From: PZPK01 sp963974595
Lineage (GTDB): Bacteria > Pseudomonadota > Gammaproteobacteria > Pseudomonadales > Oleiphilaceae
Reading direction: 5' to 3'
Assembly: GCA_963974595.1 (NCBI GenBank)
Contig: CAXBDA010000006.1
Coordinates: 5,504-69,503 of the forward strand
Length of the DNA stretch: 64,000 bases
The notes under the pieces were generated by a model. That model saw only the letters and a list, made by a program, of their open reading frames with translations, searched no databases and was not told where the DNA came from. Below are positions 17,794-26,986 of this stretch, piece by piece (position 1 is the first letter of the stretch; the number at the start of each line of letters is the position of its first letter). The translations under genes and the position numbers were made by a program.

Positions 17794-18561
17794 TTAAAGC
17801 ATTAAATGCTTATGTAGCTGTTCAAATTGCTGGGTTAATGTATGCTTAGGCGCAAAATAAACAAGCGGTTTACTCACTTGATGAGACTCTTTCATCTTAA
17901 TAGAAGAACTCAGTTTTACGGGCACCATTGGCAAACCTTCTGCGATTAATTCTTCTACCAACTTATTAGGTAAGCTTGCACGTGGCTGGAACTGATTAAC
18001 AATCACACCCTCAATTTCTAAACGATTATTATGGTCTTCCTGAATATCTTTAAGCTCTCCCAATATGGTATATAAGGCTTGTCTTGAAAAATCATCACAA
18101 TCGAATGGAATCAAAACACGATCACATGAAATAAGAGCCGAACGTGTATAGAAGTTTAAGGCAGGCGCAGTATCGATAATAATCTCATCAAACTGGCTTT
18201 CCAAATCTCTCAAGGCATTTTTTAATTTATAGATTTTATGCTTAGACTCTAGCTTTCTTTCAAGAAAATCCAGCTCAGGGTTAGAAGGCAAAACAAATAA
18301 ATTTTGAAAGGGGGTTTGATGCGTAAAATCTGCCGGGTCTTTATTAAACAAATTAAAAGATAGTGTTTGCTCAAAAAAATCCGCTACCGAGTCCTTTAAA
18401 TCGGCTGCATGCCTGCCCATTAAATAGTGCGTCGAATTGCCTTGCGGGTCCAAGTCTACAACAAGCGTTCTTCGCCCACTAGCGGCACTAACAGCAGCAA
18501 GATTACAGGTTATGCTAGATTTTCCGACCCCCCCTTTCTGATTAAACACTACACGAATCAT
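17794..18561 (-). CDS. ParA/MinD-family ATPase (orphan)
   Basis: A 255-residue ParA-type ATPase. The deviant Walker A KGGVGKSS is at 9-16, and VVDLDPQGNST and DEIIIDTAPAL follow. Length and absence of an N-terminal HTH fit chromosomal or Soj-like ParAs. No parB lies beside it. It starts 23 bp downstream of hda on the same strand and the phosphatidyltransferase gene comes before hda, so the three are probably one operon. ParA proteins move cargo or replicons, and some (Soj) act on DnaA; pairing with hda hints at replication control, which is inference. Confidence 0.85.
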   Translation of the reverse strand: MIRVVFNQKGGVGKSSITCNLAAVSAASGRRTLVVDLDPQGNSTHYLMGRHAADLKDSVADFFEQTLSFNLFNKDPADFTHQTPFQNLFVLPSNPELDFLERKLESKHKIYKLKNALRDLESQFDEIIIDTAPALNFYTRSALISCDRVLIPFDCDDFSRQALYTILGELKDIQEDHNNRLEIEGVIVNQFQPRASLPNKLVEELIAEGLPMVPVKLSSSIKMKESHQVSKPLVYFAPKHTLTQQFEQLHKHLML

Positions 18562-18584
18562 TTACCCTCTCCTATTTAACGAAC

Positions 18585-19352
18585 TCACCAATTTAATACT
18601 TTTTTAACAAATGGAACCGTCAGTTTTCGTTTTTCTATTAGTGTTGCTTTATCTAAATTGTCAATAATCTCTAACAACGCGGGAATATCCCGATCACTTC
18701 GCTTTAAAATAAATGCTGAAACCTCATCATCCATTAAAAAACCTTTCAGTTTAGCGAGCGACTTTAGCATGCCTTCTTTTTCAACATCACTTATGTCTGA
18801 CAAGGTCAGTAACAAACCAGATTGGAGCCTTGACTGTAAATCTTTTAGCTGGACATTCAATCTGCCTGGCGGGCATTTTGAAGTAATCATCAACAGCTTT
18901 CCATTCATTTTGTAATGATTAAACAGATTAAATACGAATAACTCAGCCTCCTCTAAATGGCTGCCTGTAAAACAGTTTAACCATAAATCAATATCATCTA
19001 AGGCTAAGAAGTTAAATGATTCAAAATAGTCTAAAAGGTCTGAAAAATAACTGTCGTTTTCTTGCTCATCATACAAGTCACTAGCACTCAGTTCTGAGAG
19101 TGAAAAATAAGCACACCCGATATCTGACTGATAAAAAGTTTCATAATAAACAATAGAGGAGGCTAGAAGATGTGTTTTGCCAACAGATTCGGGGCCAACC
19201 AATACCACGAGCGTTTCATGTTTACGCTCTATGTGTTCTTTTAAGCAAGCAATGACTGCCTGGTTTTCATGCCCTAAGTAATTTTCAAAACTTTTCTCCA
19301 GACGCATCTGTACTGGTAAAAATAGTTGAACAGTGGGGCTAAGAATATTCAT
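18585..19352 (-). CDS. hda: DnaA regulatory inactivator Hda
   Basis: A 255-residue AAA+ protein homologous to DnaA domain III. The N-terminal VQLFLPV (about 8-14) is the clamp-binding motif that recruits Hda to DnaN so that it can trigger ATP hydrolysis on DnaA. Walker A is GPESVGKTHLL, the Walker B-like segment is LALDDID, the arginine-finger region is LQSRLQSG, and the C-terminus LTVPFVKKVLNW matches E. coli Hda. It sits between the CDP-alcohol phosphatidyltransferase and the ParA gene. Position near DUF2066 and purM-purN is the common gammaproteobacterial arrangement. Confidence 0.92.
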   Translation of the reverse strand: MNILSPTVQLFLPVQMRLEKSFENYLGHENQAVIACLKEHIERKHETLVVLVGPESVGKTHLLASSIVYYETFYQSDIGCAYFSLSELSASDLYDEQENDSYFSDLLDYFESFNFLALDDIDLWLNCFTGSHLEEAELFVFNLFNHYKMNGKLLMITSKCPPGRLNVQLKDLQSRLQSGLLLTLSDISDVEKEGMLKSLAKLKGFLMDDEVSAFILKRSDRDIPALLEIIDNLDKATLIEKRKLTVPFVKKVLNW

Positions 19353-19363
19353 TACCTGAATCG

Positions 19364-19924
19364 CTACTCACTATTTTTCTTATAAAGATAGGCTTTATAA
19401 CCCCAAGAGATCGAATAATGAATGCCACTGATCAAGGTAATAAGCGCAACCAAATCTAAACCATATTCGATTGCCCAAAGCGGCATAGGCCAACCCGATA
19501 AACTAATCATCAACATTAGAACGTAGACAATTTGAATTAAAGTACAAGCCTTACCAAAAATAGAGGGCTGTATTTCATAGTGACTAACAAAATAATGGTA
19601 AAACAAGGCACCAAACACGATAAATAAATCTCGCCCAAGAATCAAAACTAATAACCATACTGGCAAATAACCCGTCCACACCAGCATCACATAAGCAGTA
19701 ATCAAGAGGAGCTTGTCTGCTAAAGGATCAGCAATGGCACCAAAACGCGACTTCCAATTAAATTGTCGAGCTAAAAAACCATCTATTCCGTCAGATAGCC
19801 CGGCAATAAAGAAAATAACAAGCGCATTAAAATAAAGCCCCTTATAAACACATAAGGCAAAAGGCAAAATCAGTATTATTCTCAATACTGTTAAAATATT
19901 AGGAATTTGATTCAATGCAAGCAT
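19364..19924 (-). CDS. CDP-alcohol phosphatidyltransferase (PgsA-like)
   Basis: A 186-residue membrane enzyme of the CDP-alcohol phosphatidyltransferase family. The catalytic motif is complete: SDGIDGFLAR followed by GAIADPLADK, giving D-G-x2-D-G-x2-A-R-x8-G-x3-D-x3-D. Five to six membrane segments follow. The most likely product is phosphatidylglycerophosphate, but the exact alcohol acceptor is not visible. I start at the ATG at 19924 (MLALNQIPNILT), where homology begins; it has a GGTGAG ribosome binding site and avoids overlap with the preceding DUF2066 gene. Its Hda neighbour is typical. Confidence 0.85.
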   Translation of the reverse strand: MLALNQIPNILTVLRIILILPFALCVYKGLYFNALVIFFIAGLSDGIDGFLARQFNWKSRFGAIADPLADKLLLITAYVMLVWTGYLPVWLLVLILGRDLFIVFGALFYHYFVSHYEIQPSIFGKACTLIQIVYVLMLMISLSGWPMPLWAIEYGLDLVALITLISGIHYSISWGYKAYLYKKNSE

Positions 19925-19937
19925 GAATAACTCACCA

Positions 19938-21290
19938 CTATTTTTTCTTGTTTTCTGAAGAAAGTAACCATTCATACTTTTCGACTACGTTGACATCTGT
20001 CGAAAATACCGTTGGGGTTTCTATAATTACCGGTGTATCAGAGCTTATACCTATATCCCGAGTAACTATCCCTATATCCCCAGTAACTAAGGGCATGATT
20101 ATTGGAGATGTACTGATATATTTCAGTTTGCCACTCAGGTTTAAATATTCATTAAATCGGCTTAGAGAGCCATTTAGTTCCACTAACAAACTCAGAGTAG
20201 AGCCCTTTAACCAAGAGATAGACAGTGATTTAACAGGCGCCAGGTTAGTTAAGAAATTTTGAATGTCGATATAATCTTTAAACGCATTAATATTTATCAC
20301 TTCTAAATTTATTTTTTGTTTTTCGGTTTCACCAGCATCAACTTGGATAGAATAGCGTTGGGAAAGAATCTTGGAAATAAAGCCCACTAAGGCTTCACTT
20401 ACTTCGTTTAAAGAAGCATCATGCAAAGCGCCCGAGTAAGCAAGCTCATTAAGCTCAAAAAACCAGTTTGCACTCCATAAGCCAGAGACGGACTGATAAA
20501 AGCGCACCATCACATTACCATTTGCTGCATATCGTTTTTTTGCTTCATTAATTGCATCAGGAAATAACCCCCATAAATCCGAGGCACGCACTAATTCTTT
20601 GTCTTTAGCATCTGCTTGAGGGAAAGACACGGGGAAGGCATAGTTATTAGCCGCATCAGCAATCAAGTCTAGGACGTCATTATCCTCTGCTAAGCCAAGA
20701 AACTGCCTTTCACCTTCAGACTCAATAATCCCCCAAAGCATAATATCTGGCCTCACATTCCCCCAAACCGGAAGGCCTAATTTATCCATTTCTTTAGTGA
20801 GCGTAGCCGATGAAAAATCAACCTCAAGTAAGTATGGTAACGGCACGGAAGTAAAAGAATTAGCATTAGTGTCTGTTTGAACAGGGAAATTTTCAGGTGC
20901 GTCTTTATCTAGTTCAGCCCTGTCTAATTCAGACTTATCTAGTTCAGACTTTTGAAAAGCAAGATAGTCTACATAGCGACTATTTTCTTGATATGAGAAA
21001 CTTTGGACAAAACGCTCAGCTGGAAAAAAGCGTTCCTGGATCTGCTGATCCATAATTAAGGCCTTATCACCATTCACCTTCAACAGAACTTTAATAAGTG
21101 CTTCATTAAAGGCCTGCTGTCTATCACTTACTTGCTGTGATTGAACTTCAACAGCACTATGGAACAAGCCCTCGACAACCGCTGAGTAGCTGGGCAATGA
21201 TAAACAAAGCAATAAAACTATAACTATTTGGTTGCGTAAATATATTAGCAAGAGAAAAACCGTGGTAAAGGGATATAAATGAAGCCCCAC
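19938..21290 (-). CDS. DUF2066 family exported protein
   Basis: A protein of up to 450 residues with an N-terminal signal sequence (IVIVLLLCLSLPSYSA) and the DUF2066 signature after it (VSDRQQAFNEALIKVLLKVNGDK). No ATG precedes the signal: the first possible start is GTG at 21290, and a TTG at 21251 would give a more ordinary signal peptide. Two in-frame peptide repeats are odd: three copies of (S/A)ELD(K/R) near residue 115 and two of VT(G/R)DIGI near the C-terminus. The family is common beside hda and purM in gammaproteobacteria; its function is unknown to me. Confidence 0.8.
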   Translation of the reverse strand: MGLHLYPFTTVFLLLIYLRNQIVIVLLLCLSLPSYSAVVEGLFHSAVEVQSQQVSDRQQAFNEALIKVLLKVNGDKALIMDQQIQERFFPAERFVQSFSYQENSRYVDYLAFQKSELDKSELDRAELDKDAPENFPVQTDTNANSFTSVPLPYLLEVDFSSATLTKEMDKLGLPVWGNVRPDIMLWGIIESEGERQFLGLAEDNDVLDLIADAANNYAFPVSFPQADAKDKELVRASDLWGLFPDAINEAKKRYAANGNVMVRFYQSVSGLWSANWFFELNELAYSGALHDASLNEVSEALVGFISKILSQRYSIQVDAGETEKQKINLEVININAFKDYIDIQNFLTNLAPVKSLSISWLKGSTLSLLVELNGSLSRFNEYLNLSGKLKYISTSPIIMPLVTGDIGIVTRDIGISSDTPVIIETPTVFSTDVNVVEKYEWLLSSENKKK

Positions 21291-21411
21291 ATAATATTAG
21301 GCTACACACAATAAAACAATATGAATACCGATTAAGGACAAGGATTTCGAGCTACATTACTATATTTTTATGATTATCGTCTTTTAAAAGTTGGTTTTTT
21401 TCAAAGATGAT

Positions 21412-21440
21412 TTGGCGCACACATTAACAACTGTTAAAAT
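21412..21440 (+). promoter_or_regulatory. Putative sigma-70 promoter of purM with overlapping inverted repeat
   Basis: TTGGCG (21412-21417) and TAAAAT (21435-21440) are separated by 17 bp, and a TG precedes the -10 (extended type). TTAACA-AC-TGTTAA (21424-21437) is an inverted repeat overlapping the spacer and -10, so a bound protein would block the promoter. It does not match the PurR consensus. A second -10-like TATAAT lies at 21464-21469. Confidence 0.5.
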
Positions 21441-21491
21441 CGCGCTCAATTTTCTTAATCACCTATAATTAACCGTATTAGGCGCGCCATC

Positions 21492-22556
21492 ATGACAAAT
21501 TCCGACAAGTCAAATAAACCATCACTCAGCTATAAAGATGCAGGTGTCGATATCGACGCTGGCAATGCCCTAGTAGAAAGAATTAAAGGTGTCGCGAAAA
21601 GAACAAGAAGACCAGAAGTATTAGCCGGTCTGGGTGGTTTTGGTGCATTATTTGAACTACCAAAAGGCTATCAGGAACCCGTCTTAATTTCAGGTACAGA
21701 TGGTGTTGGCACAAAACTGAAACTAGCCATGGATCTTAAAAAACATGACACGATAGGTATTGACCTTGTCGCGATGTGTGTCAATGATTTAATCGTTGCT
21801 GGCGCAGAGCCCCTATTCTTTTTAGATTATTATGCAACAGGAAAGTTGAATGTAGATGTTGCTGCAAATGTCGTCGAAGGCATAGGCACTGGCTGTGAAT
21901 TAGCAGGCTGTTCATTGGTAGGTGGTGAAACTGCTGAAATGCCGGGTATGTATGAAGGTGATGATTACGATTTGGCTGGCTTCTGTGTCGGTATTGCAGA
22001 AAAGTCGAAATTAATAGACGGCTCAAAAGTTAGCCAGGATGATGTTTTAATTGGTCTTGCCTCGTCTGGCCCCCACTCAAATGGCTACTCTTTGATTAGA
22101 AAAATCATTGAAGTCTCTGGCGCAAAACTAGACCAAAAATTGGGCGATACAGATCTGGCAAGCGCTTTGATGGCGCCCACAAAAATTTACGTAAAGTCGC
22201 TTCTTCAACTCATCAAATCATCTAACGTTCACGCGCTCTCGCATATCACGGGTGGCGGTTTACTCGAAAACATCCCACGCGTTCTGCCAGAAAACTGTAA
22301 AGCCGTCATAGATACTAACAGTTGGCAGCTTCCTGACATATTCAAGTGGTTACAAGAAGAAGGTAATGTTGAGTCTACCGAGATGTACCGCACCTTTAAT
22401 TGTGGTGTCGGGATGATTATCTCTGTCCCATCAAACTCTGCAGAATCCTGCATCGAGACACTTACTTCCTTAGGTGAAACTGCCTGGAAAATTGGTTATA
22501 TTGCTTCGCGTCATGGGCAAGAAGAGCAAGTTGAATTTTCTGGGAATGATCACTAA
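21492..22556 (+). CDS. purM: Phosphoribosylformylglycinamidine cyclo-ligase PurM
   Basis: A 354-residue AIR synthetase of de novo purine synthesis. Motifs include the start SYKDAGVDIDAGNALVERI, GGFGALFELP, ISGTDGVGTKLK, the metal/ATP segment GIDLVAMCVNDL, LVGGETAEMPGMY, SSGPHSNGYSLIR and HITGGGLLENIPRVLP. Length is normal. The stop is two bases before the purN ATG, so the two are one operon, as in E. coli. A promoter with an overlapping inverted repeat lies 52-80 bp upstream. Confidence 0.96.
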   Translation: MTNSDKSNKPSLSYKDAGVDIDAGNALVERIKGVAKRTRRPEVLAGLGGFGALFELPKGYQEPVLISGTDGVGTKLKLAMDLKKHDTIGIDLVAMCVNDLIVAGAEPLFFLDYYATGKLNVDVAANVVEGIGTGCELAGCSLVGGETAEMPGMYEGDDYDLAGFCVGIAEKSKLIDGSKVSQDDVLIGLASSGPHSNGYSLIRKIIEVSGAKLDQKLGDTDLASALMAPTKIYVKSLLQLIKSSNVHALSHITGGGLLENIPRVLPENCKAVIDTNSWQLPDIFKWLQEEGNVESTEMYRTFNCGVGMIISVPSNSAESCIETLTSLGETAWKIGYIASRHGQEEQVEFSGNDH

Positions 22557-22558
22557 AA

Positions 22559-23227
22559 ATGGATGGCAATACACCTAAAATTGTTGTGCTTATTTCAGGA
22601 AGTGGAAGTAACTTACAAGCCATCATCGATGCGGTTTCGAATGAAGACTTTGAAGCTGAAATCGTTTCCGTCATATCAAACAAGCCCAATGTATTGGGCT
22701 TAGAAAGAGCATCGAAAGCAGGTATCCCGACGCATGTTATCGACCATAAAGAATACCCCCAACGGGAAGTATTCGATGCCCACTTACGCAAAGAAATTGA
22801 ACAGCATCAACCAGACTTAGTGATACTCGCTGGATTCATGCGGATACTCACAGCAGACTTTGTTAAGCGTTATGAAGGCAGAATATTAAATATTCACCCT
22901 TCCCTTTTGCCTAAGTATCCCGGCTTAAAAACTCACCAACGCGCGATAGATGCAGGAGACAAAATACACGGCGTGACCGTGCACTTTGTGACAGCCGAGC
23001 TTGATAGCGGCCCTAACATCATCCAAGCCCGAGTAAAAACCTTTGAAAACGATACCACTGAATCCCTAGCGAGACGCGTGCAAGAACAAGAACATATTAT
23101 TTACCCAATTGCGGTAAAATGGTTTGTTGAAGGACGTTTGAAAATAACTGAAAACAAAGCCCACCTTGATAATGTAAAACTCCCCGATTCTGGCTTAGTG
23201 CTAGAAGCTGCTGAAACTCTCCATTAA
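22559..23227 (+). CDS. purN: Phosphoribosylglycinamide formyltransferase PurN
   Basis: A 222-residue GAR transformylase using 10-formyl-tetrahydrofolate. Motifs are VVLISGSGSNLQAIID at the N-terminus, AGFMRILT, the catalytic INIHPSLLPKYPG with Asn-His, GVTVHFVTAELDSGP and the closing RVQEQEHIIYP. It follows purM with a 2-bp gap. It converges on the iron alcohol dehydrogenase gene with only 18 bp between, and I see no terminator hairpin there. Confidence 0.95.
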   Translation: MDGNTPKIVVLISGSGSNLQAIIDAVSNEDFEAEIVSVISNKPNVLGLERASKAGIPTHVIDHKEYPQREVFDAHLRKEIEQHQPDLVILAGFMRILTADFVKRYEGRILNIHPSLLPKYPGLKTHQRAIDAGDKIHGVTVHFVTAELDSGPNIIQARVKTFENDTTESLARRVQEQEHIIYPIAVKWFVEGRLKITENKAHLDNVKLPDSGLVLEAAETLH

Positions 23228-23245
23228 AAGCAGCTCTAGCTCTGT

Positions 23246-24514
23246 TTACTTTCCAGAGATACGATCCAAGAGCAAAACGGCCTCATCATACGACATATAC
23301 TTAGCAACGGCATAGGTCGAATTAGCCTCTTTGAATGCCTGCCGAATAATATCGTTATAGTCTTCCCTTTCAATCTGCGGAATGCTTGGCTTGATATTTA
23401 TCTGGACAATCAATTCTTTGACTGCATGAATCAATTTATCCGCTAAATGCTTATTTGAATCCCCCAAACTATTTAGCCCAAGGAAACTGGCTATTTGAGC
23501 CATTCTTTCGGCAGAAGCGTGTTTATTAAGTTCCAATATATAGGGCAAAACTTTAGCATTGGCTTCACCATGTGGTATGCCATACTTTGCACCTATCTGG
23601 TGTGCGAAGGCATGAACATAACCCAAGCCGGCAATATTAATGGTTAATCCACCATAATAAGAAGCTAAGGCCATTTTTTCACGCGCTTTGATTAAATTGC
23701 CGCGTTTATAGACTTGAGGTAAATTTTCAAAGACCATCTGAATACCAGAGCGAGCATAATAATCTGACTCTTCGTTCGCCATACCACTTAGATATGCCTC
23801 AATTAAATGCGTTAATGCATCCATCCCTGTTGCTGCCGTAATCGGTGCGGGCAAACCTTTCATTAAGTCAGGGTCAAGCGCCGCAACAAGTGGAACCACT
23901 TTAGTATCAATAATTAACTCTTTTTTATGCGTCACCGAGTCAGAGATAACGGCACCAATCGTTGCTTCTGAACCTGTTCCAGCAGTCGTTGGAATGGCAA
24001 AAAATGGCGCTGAAGGTTTTTTGCCTTTTAGAATACCTACAAGCTGCCTTGGTTCGACATTATTACTTGCTGCCAATGCAATGACTTTAGCAGCATCTAT
24101 TGACGAGCCACCCCCAATGGCAAGAACAGAATCACAATTCTCAGCTCTATAGTGCTTCAAACCGGCTTCTACAACTTTAAATGTTGGATCCGGCAATACA
24201 TCGGTAAATAAACTAAACTGCATGGACGATGCTTTTAGTTGTTCTAGAATAGCATCGAGCAAACCTAAGTCGTACAAAGCCTTATCTGTAACAATTAACA
24301 CTCGATTAAGACCAAACTGTGAGACGGTTTCACACAAGCTTAGAGAAGCCCCCCTACTCATAAAAATAGTTGGCTTAGGTATGTTCAATAAATAGGTTAC
24401 AGCTTTAAGACCAGTCACGTAACCTGTTCCGACTAACTGGTTTTTAAAGCGTGAAAGTTTCAAGGTATTTATTATTTTAGTTTCAAGTTCATCCACTATT
24501 TTGGGTATGTGCAT
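23246..24514 (-). CDS. Iron-containing (group III) alcohol dehydrogenase
   Basis: A 422-residue metal-dependent alcohol dehydrogenase. The NAD(P)-binding segment GGGSSIDAAK, the TAGTGSEAT loop, the metal ligands in ALTHLIEAYLSG, and HAFAHQIGAKYGIPHGEAN (His residues of the iron site) are present. The N-terminal 55 residues (METK-like helix region through VTGLKAVTYLLNIPKP) are longer than in YiaY-type enzymes of about 383 residues. Substrate range cannot be read. It is just downstream of ccmI but separated by 56 bp with a poly-T-rich stretch; functional linkage to the ccm genes is unlikely. Confidence 0.88.
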   Translation of the reverse strand: MHIPKIVDELETKIINTLKLSRFKNQLVGTGYVTGLKAVTYLLNIPKPTIFMSRGASLSLCETVSQFGLNRVLIVTDKALYDLGLLDAILEQLKASSMQFSLFTDVLPDPTFKVVEAGLKHYRAENCDSVLAIGGGSSIDAAKVIALAASNNVEPRQLVGILKGKKPSAPFFAIPTTAGTGSEATIGAVISDSVTHKKELIIDTKVVPLVAALDPDLMKGLPAPITAATGMDALTHLIEAYLSGMANEESDYYARSGIQMVFENLPQVYKRGNLIKAREKMALASYYGGLTINIAGLGYVHAFAHQIGAKYGIPHGEANAKVLPYILELNKHASAERMAQIASFLGLNSLGDSNKHLADKLIHAVKELIVQINIKPSIPQIEREDYNDIIRQAFKEANSTYAVAKYMSYDEAVLLLDRISGK

Positions 24515-24570
24515 AGCATTTCCTCAATAATAAGTTTCTTATTTTTATATCTTATTCTTTTTAGATAAAC

Positions 24571-25875
24571 TTAATTGAGTCTATCTTGAATAACCAGCTC
24601 AATAGATTCCTGATTTATCGGGCTAAGATCGGCACTTACAGCTTCATAATCACCTGTCTGAGCAATCGGATTGCCTGATTTGGAAATTCGTGCAATCACC
24701 ATGACAGCCTGCGCCATAGAAATTTTGGCAATCGGTGCCATCGATTTTGAATCATCGAGCTTAATACTCAAAGGTAGCTCACCCACTGTATGACGACTAA
24801 CCGCTAAAGGCGCTTTAGATCCTGCTGACTGATCAACATTTTTTGCAATAATAAAGACCGTATCACTTGGTTCGAGCATATTTTTTATCGACTCATCGAT
24901 AGACACACTCACATTTACCCAAGCTTCAGAAGCTGCAGGTACTTGTAAGCCCTCTAGATTTTCTTCTGGCAAGCCAAGCTGTGCATTAGCCCGCTGTATA
25001 CCTGCCTCAATGGATGCTCTCGCGGGATGCTCCGGATAAGTAGCTAATATTTTAAGCCAATAGTTTTTGGCCTCTAAAAACTGCTGATTCGAAAATGCAT
25101 CAATAGCTAATAAACCGATGGAATTTAGTTCATTTTCATCCAGCGCTAATGCTTCCTGGATAGTTTGACTTACATCCGCCGTTAACTGACCTTCCGATTG
25201 ATAATACTGGGCCTGAGCAAGCAAACCATAAATAGGCGCAGGGTTCATATTTTGCTCTTGATAAATTCTGACGATCTGCTCATACGCCTCAACGGCTAAA
25301 ACATAGCGTTGAGAGTTCATAGCTGAGCGCGATAAAAGCTGCCAACCTTCCAAATTATTGGGCGCAGCTTTTAGCTTGTCATATAACTGGTTCAGTAAAG
25401 CCGTCATATCACCTTGCTTGGCTAATTCTTTTGCCTGATTGAGCTCTTTTGCATTAAAGCCCATCGCATAATATTCATCAACAAGCGCTTTCGAACCATT
25501 TTCCTGATACATCCAGACACTAAATACGATCACAAATATTAGCGATAAACCGACCATAGAATAGGCCAACACCTTATTACTGTGATTTTCTTGAATATCA
25601 TTTGAGCCTTGTTCTTTCACATCGTTAAGCAGGGCAAGTTCAAGTTCCTGCTTCCTTTGCTCATAAAGACTGTCAGATATTCGATCTTCAGACTTTTCAA
25701 ACTCCAACTCAACTAAGCGTTCTTTAAATAAACTAACGTTTTCGTGCTCACGAGAAGCCTTAATCGAATCATCAGCATGAGGTTGTCCTCTAAAAACAAA
25801 TCGAATAACAGGCACTAGAAGGAACAAACAGGCTAAAACAGTGAGCAACGCAGAAACAATCCAGAAATTAATCAT
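24571..25875 (-). CDS. ccmI: Cytochrome c maturation protein CcmI
   Basis: A 434-residue protein with the CcmI (CycH) layout: N-terminal transmembrane helix, charged loop, second helix near residue 105 (VLAYSMVGLSLIFVIVFSVW) and a periplasmic region with TPR-like repeats (NLEGWQLLSRSAMNSQRY, then the NQQFLEAKNYWLKIL repeat). The C-terminal beta domain resembles other long CcmI proteins. CcmI binds the apocytochrome c C-terminus and delivers it to CcmFH. It is the last gene of the ccm operon, 52 bp after ccmH. Confidence 0.88.
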   Translation of the reverse strand: MINFWIVSALLTVLACLFLLVPVIRFVFRGQPHADDSIKASREHENVSLFKERLVELEFEKSEDRISDSLYEQRKQELELALLNDVKEQGSNDIQENHSNKVLAYSMVGLSLIFVIVFSVWMYQENGSKALVDEYYAMGFNAKELNQAKELAKQGDMTALLNQLYDKLKAAPNNLEGWQLLSRSAMNSQRYVLAVEAYEQIVRIYQEQNMNPAPIYGLLAQAQYYQSEGQLTADVSQTIQEALALDENELNSIGLLAIDAFSNQQFLEAKNYWLKILATYPEHPARASIEAGIQRANAQLGLPEENLEGLQVPAASEAWVNVSVSIDESIKNMLEPSDTVFIIAKNVDQSAGSKAPLAVSRHTVGELPLSIKLDDSKSMAPIAKISMAQAVMVIARISKSGNPIAQTGDYEAVSADLSPINQESIELVIQDRLN

Positions 25876-25927
25876 TCAATATTCTCATGTGTTTATAATT
25901 CATAGAATAACCAGCAGATCGAGCAAG

Positions 25928-26401
25928 TTATTTTTTATCTTCATACTTTGCCAAGAGGCTTTTAACTTCTTCGGGAGACGGCTTTAACCTGTCAACTTCC
26001 TTCTTATTCAATCTTGCGAGGCTCAAAATAACAATAATGCCAACAAAAATAAGTATCCAGGGACCGTACCAAAGCATATAAGTTTCTGATGTTTTTTTAG
26101 GCTTATAAGTAACAAATTCACCAAAGCGGTCAATCATATAGGCCACAATAGACTCTTTATCTTTACCTTCTTTCAGTAAACGATGCACCTCTTTGCGCAT
26201 ATCAGCTGCAATAGGTGCATTAGAGTCTGCGATATCCTGATTTTGGCACTTTGGACAACGCAATTCCTTGGTTAAAGCAACAAAGTCGACCCGCTTTTCT
26301 TCATCATCAAAATCATAGACATCAATAGCCGCGAAAGACTGAGCTGAAAATAATAATATAACGAGTAATGGTATGATTTTAAGCACCGACTGCTCCATCA
26401 T
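25928..26401 (-). CDS. ccmH: Cytochrome c maturation protein CcmH
   Basis: A 157-residue CcmH (CcmL) thiol-redox protein. A signal peptide (LKIIPLLVILLFSAQSFA) is followed by the family motif LRCPKCQNQDIADSNAPIA with the redox CxxC pair, then a C-terminal membrane helix (WILIFVGIIVILSLARL). The longer frame to 26443 runs into ccmG. The ATG at 26401 overlaps the ccmG TGA in an ATGATG context, so I choose that start. CcmH keeps apocytochrome c cysteines reduced for heme attachment. Confidence 0.93.
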   Translation of the reverse strand: MMEQSVLKIIPLLVILLFSAQSFAAIDVYDFDDEEKRVDFVALTKELRCPKCQNQDIADSNAPIAADMRKEVHRLLKEGKDKESIVAYMIDRFGEFVTYKPKKTSETYMLWYGPWILIFVGIIVILSLARLNKKEVDRLKPSPEEVKSLLAKYEDKK

Positions 26402-26916
26402 TTGGATAATTTTAAATAAAGAGGTTCTAAAATATTCTGCCATATTTTATCATCGACAACACCAACATGGCGAAAACGAACAAAGCCTTTTTTATCAATT
26501 AAGTAAGTTTCTGGTGCACCGTAAACACCAAGATCAAAACCTAACTCTCCCTGTGGATCAAAGATATTAAATACATAAGGGTTACCCAGGCGTTCTAACC
26601 AGCTTATCGCGGTAGGCCGCTCATCTTTATAGTTTAAACCCACTATTGGCACACCTTTATTAGCCAAGTCCACCAAATAACCATGCTCTGCGCGACAGGA
26701 CGGGCACCAAGTAGCCCAAACATTAAGCAATATTACCTGACCCTTAAGGTCTTCTTGAGTAATTAACCTTGCTTCATCTAATAACGCAGAAAGCTCAAAT
26801 TCAGGAACAGGATCATTTAACCTGGCTGTTTCTAATTTTGTTGGATCTTTTCCTATCGCTGTATATAAAACCAAGGCCAAGCCTAAAGCGATAACTAAGG
26901 GAATCCATCTATACAT
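26398..26916 (-). CDS. ccmG: Thiol:disulfide interchange protein CcmG/DsbE
   Basis: A 172-residue membrane-anchored thioredoxin-fold protein. An N-terminal helix (IPLVIALGLALVLY) precedes the active site WATWCPSC (67-74) and the FDPQGELGFDLGVYGAPETYLID region typical of CcmG. It passes reducing power from CcmH and DsbD to apocytochrome c. It overlaps ccmH by 4 bp (translational coupling) and follows ccmF with a 70-bp gap. Confidence 0.94.
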   Translation of the reverse strand: MYRWIPLVIALGLALVLYTAIGKDPTKLETARLNDPVPEFELSALLDEARLITQEDLKGQVILLNVWATWCPSCRAEHGYLVDLANKGVPIVGLNYKDERPTAISWLERLGNPYVFNIFDPQGELGFDLGVYGAPETYLIDKKGFVRFRHVGVVDDKIWQNILEPLYLKLSK

Positions 26917-26986
26917 ATAAATCTCATACTTTTATATTGAGGCCTTTGTACAACGCTTATAAAGACCTCAGATTAAACAAAAAAAG

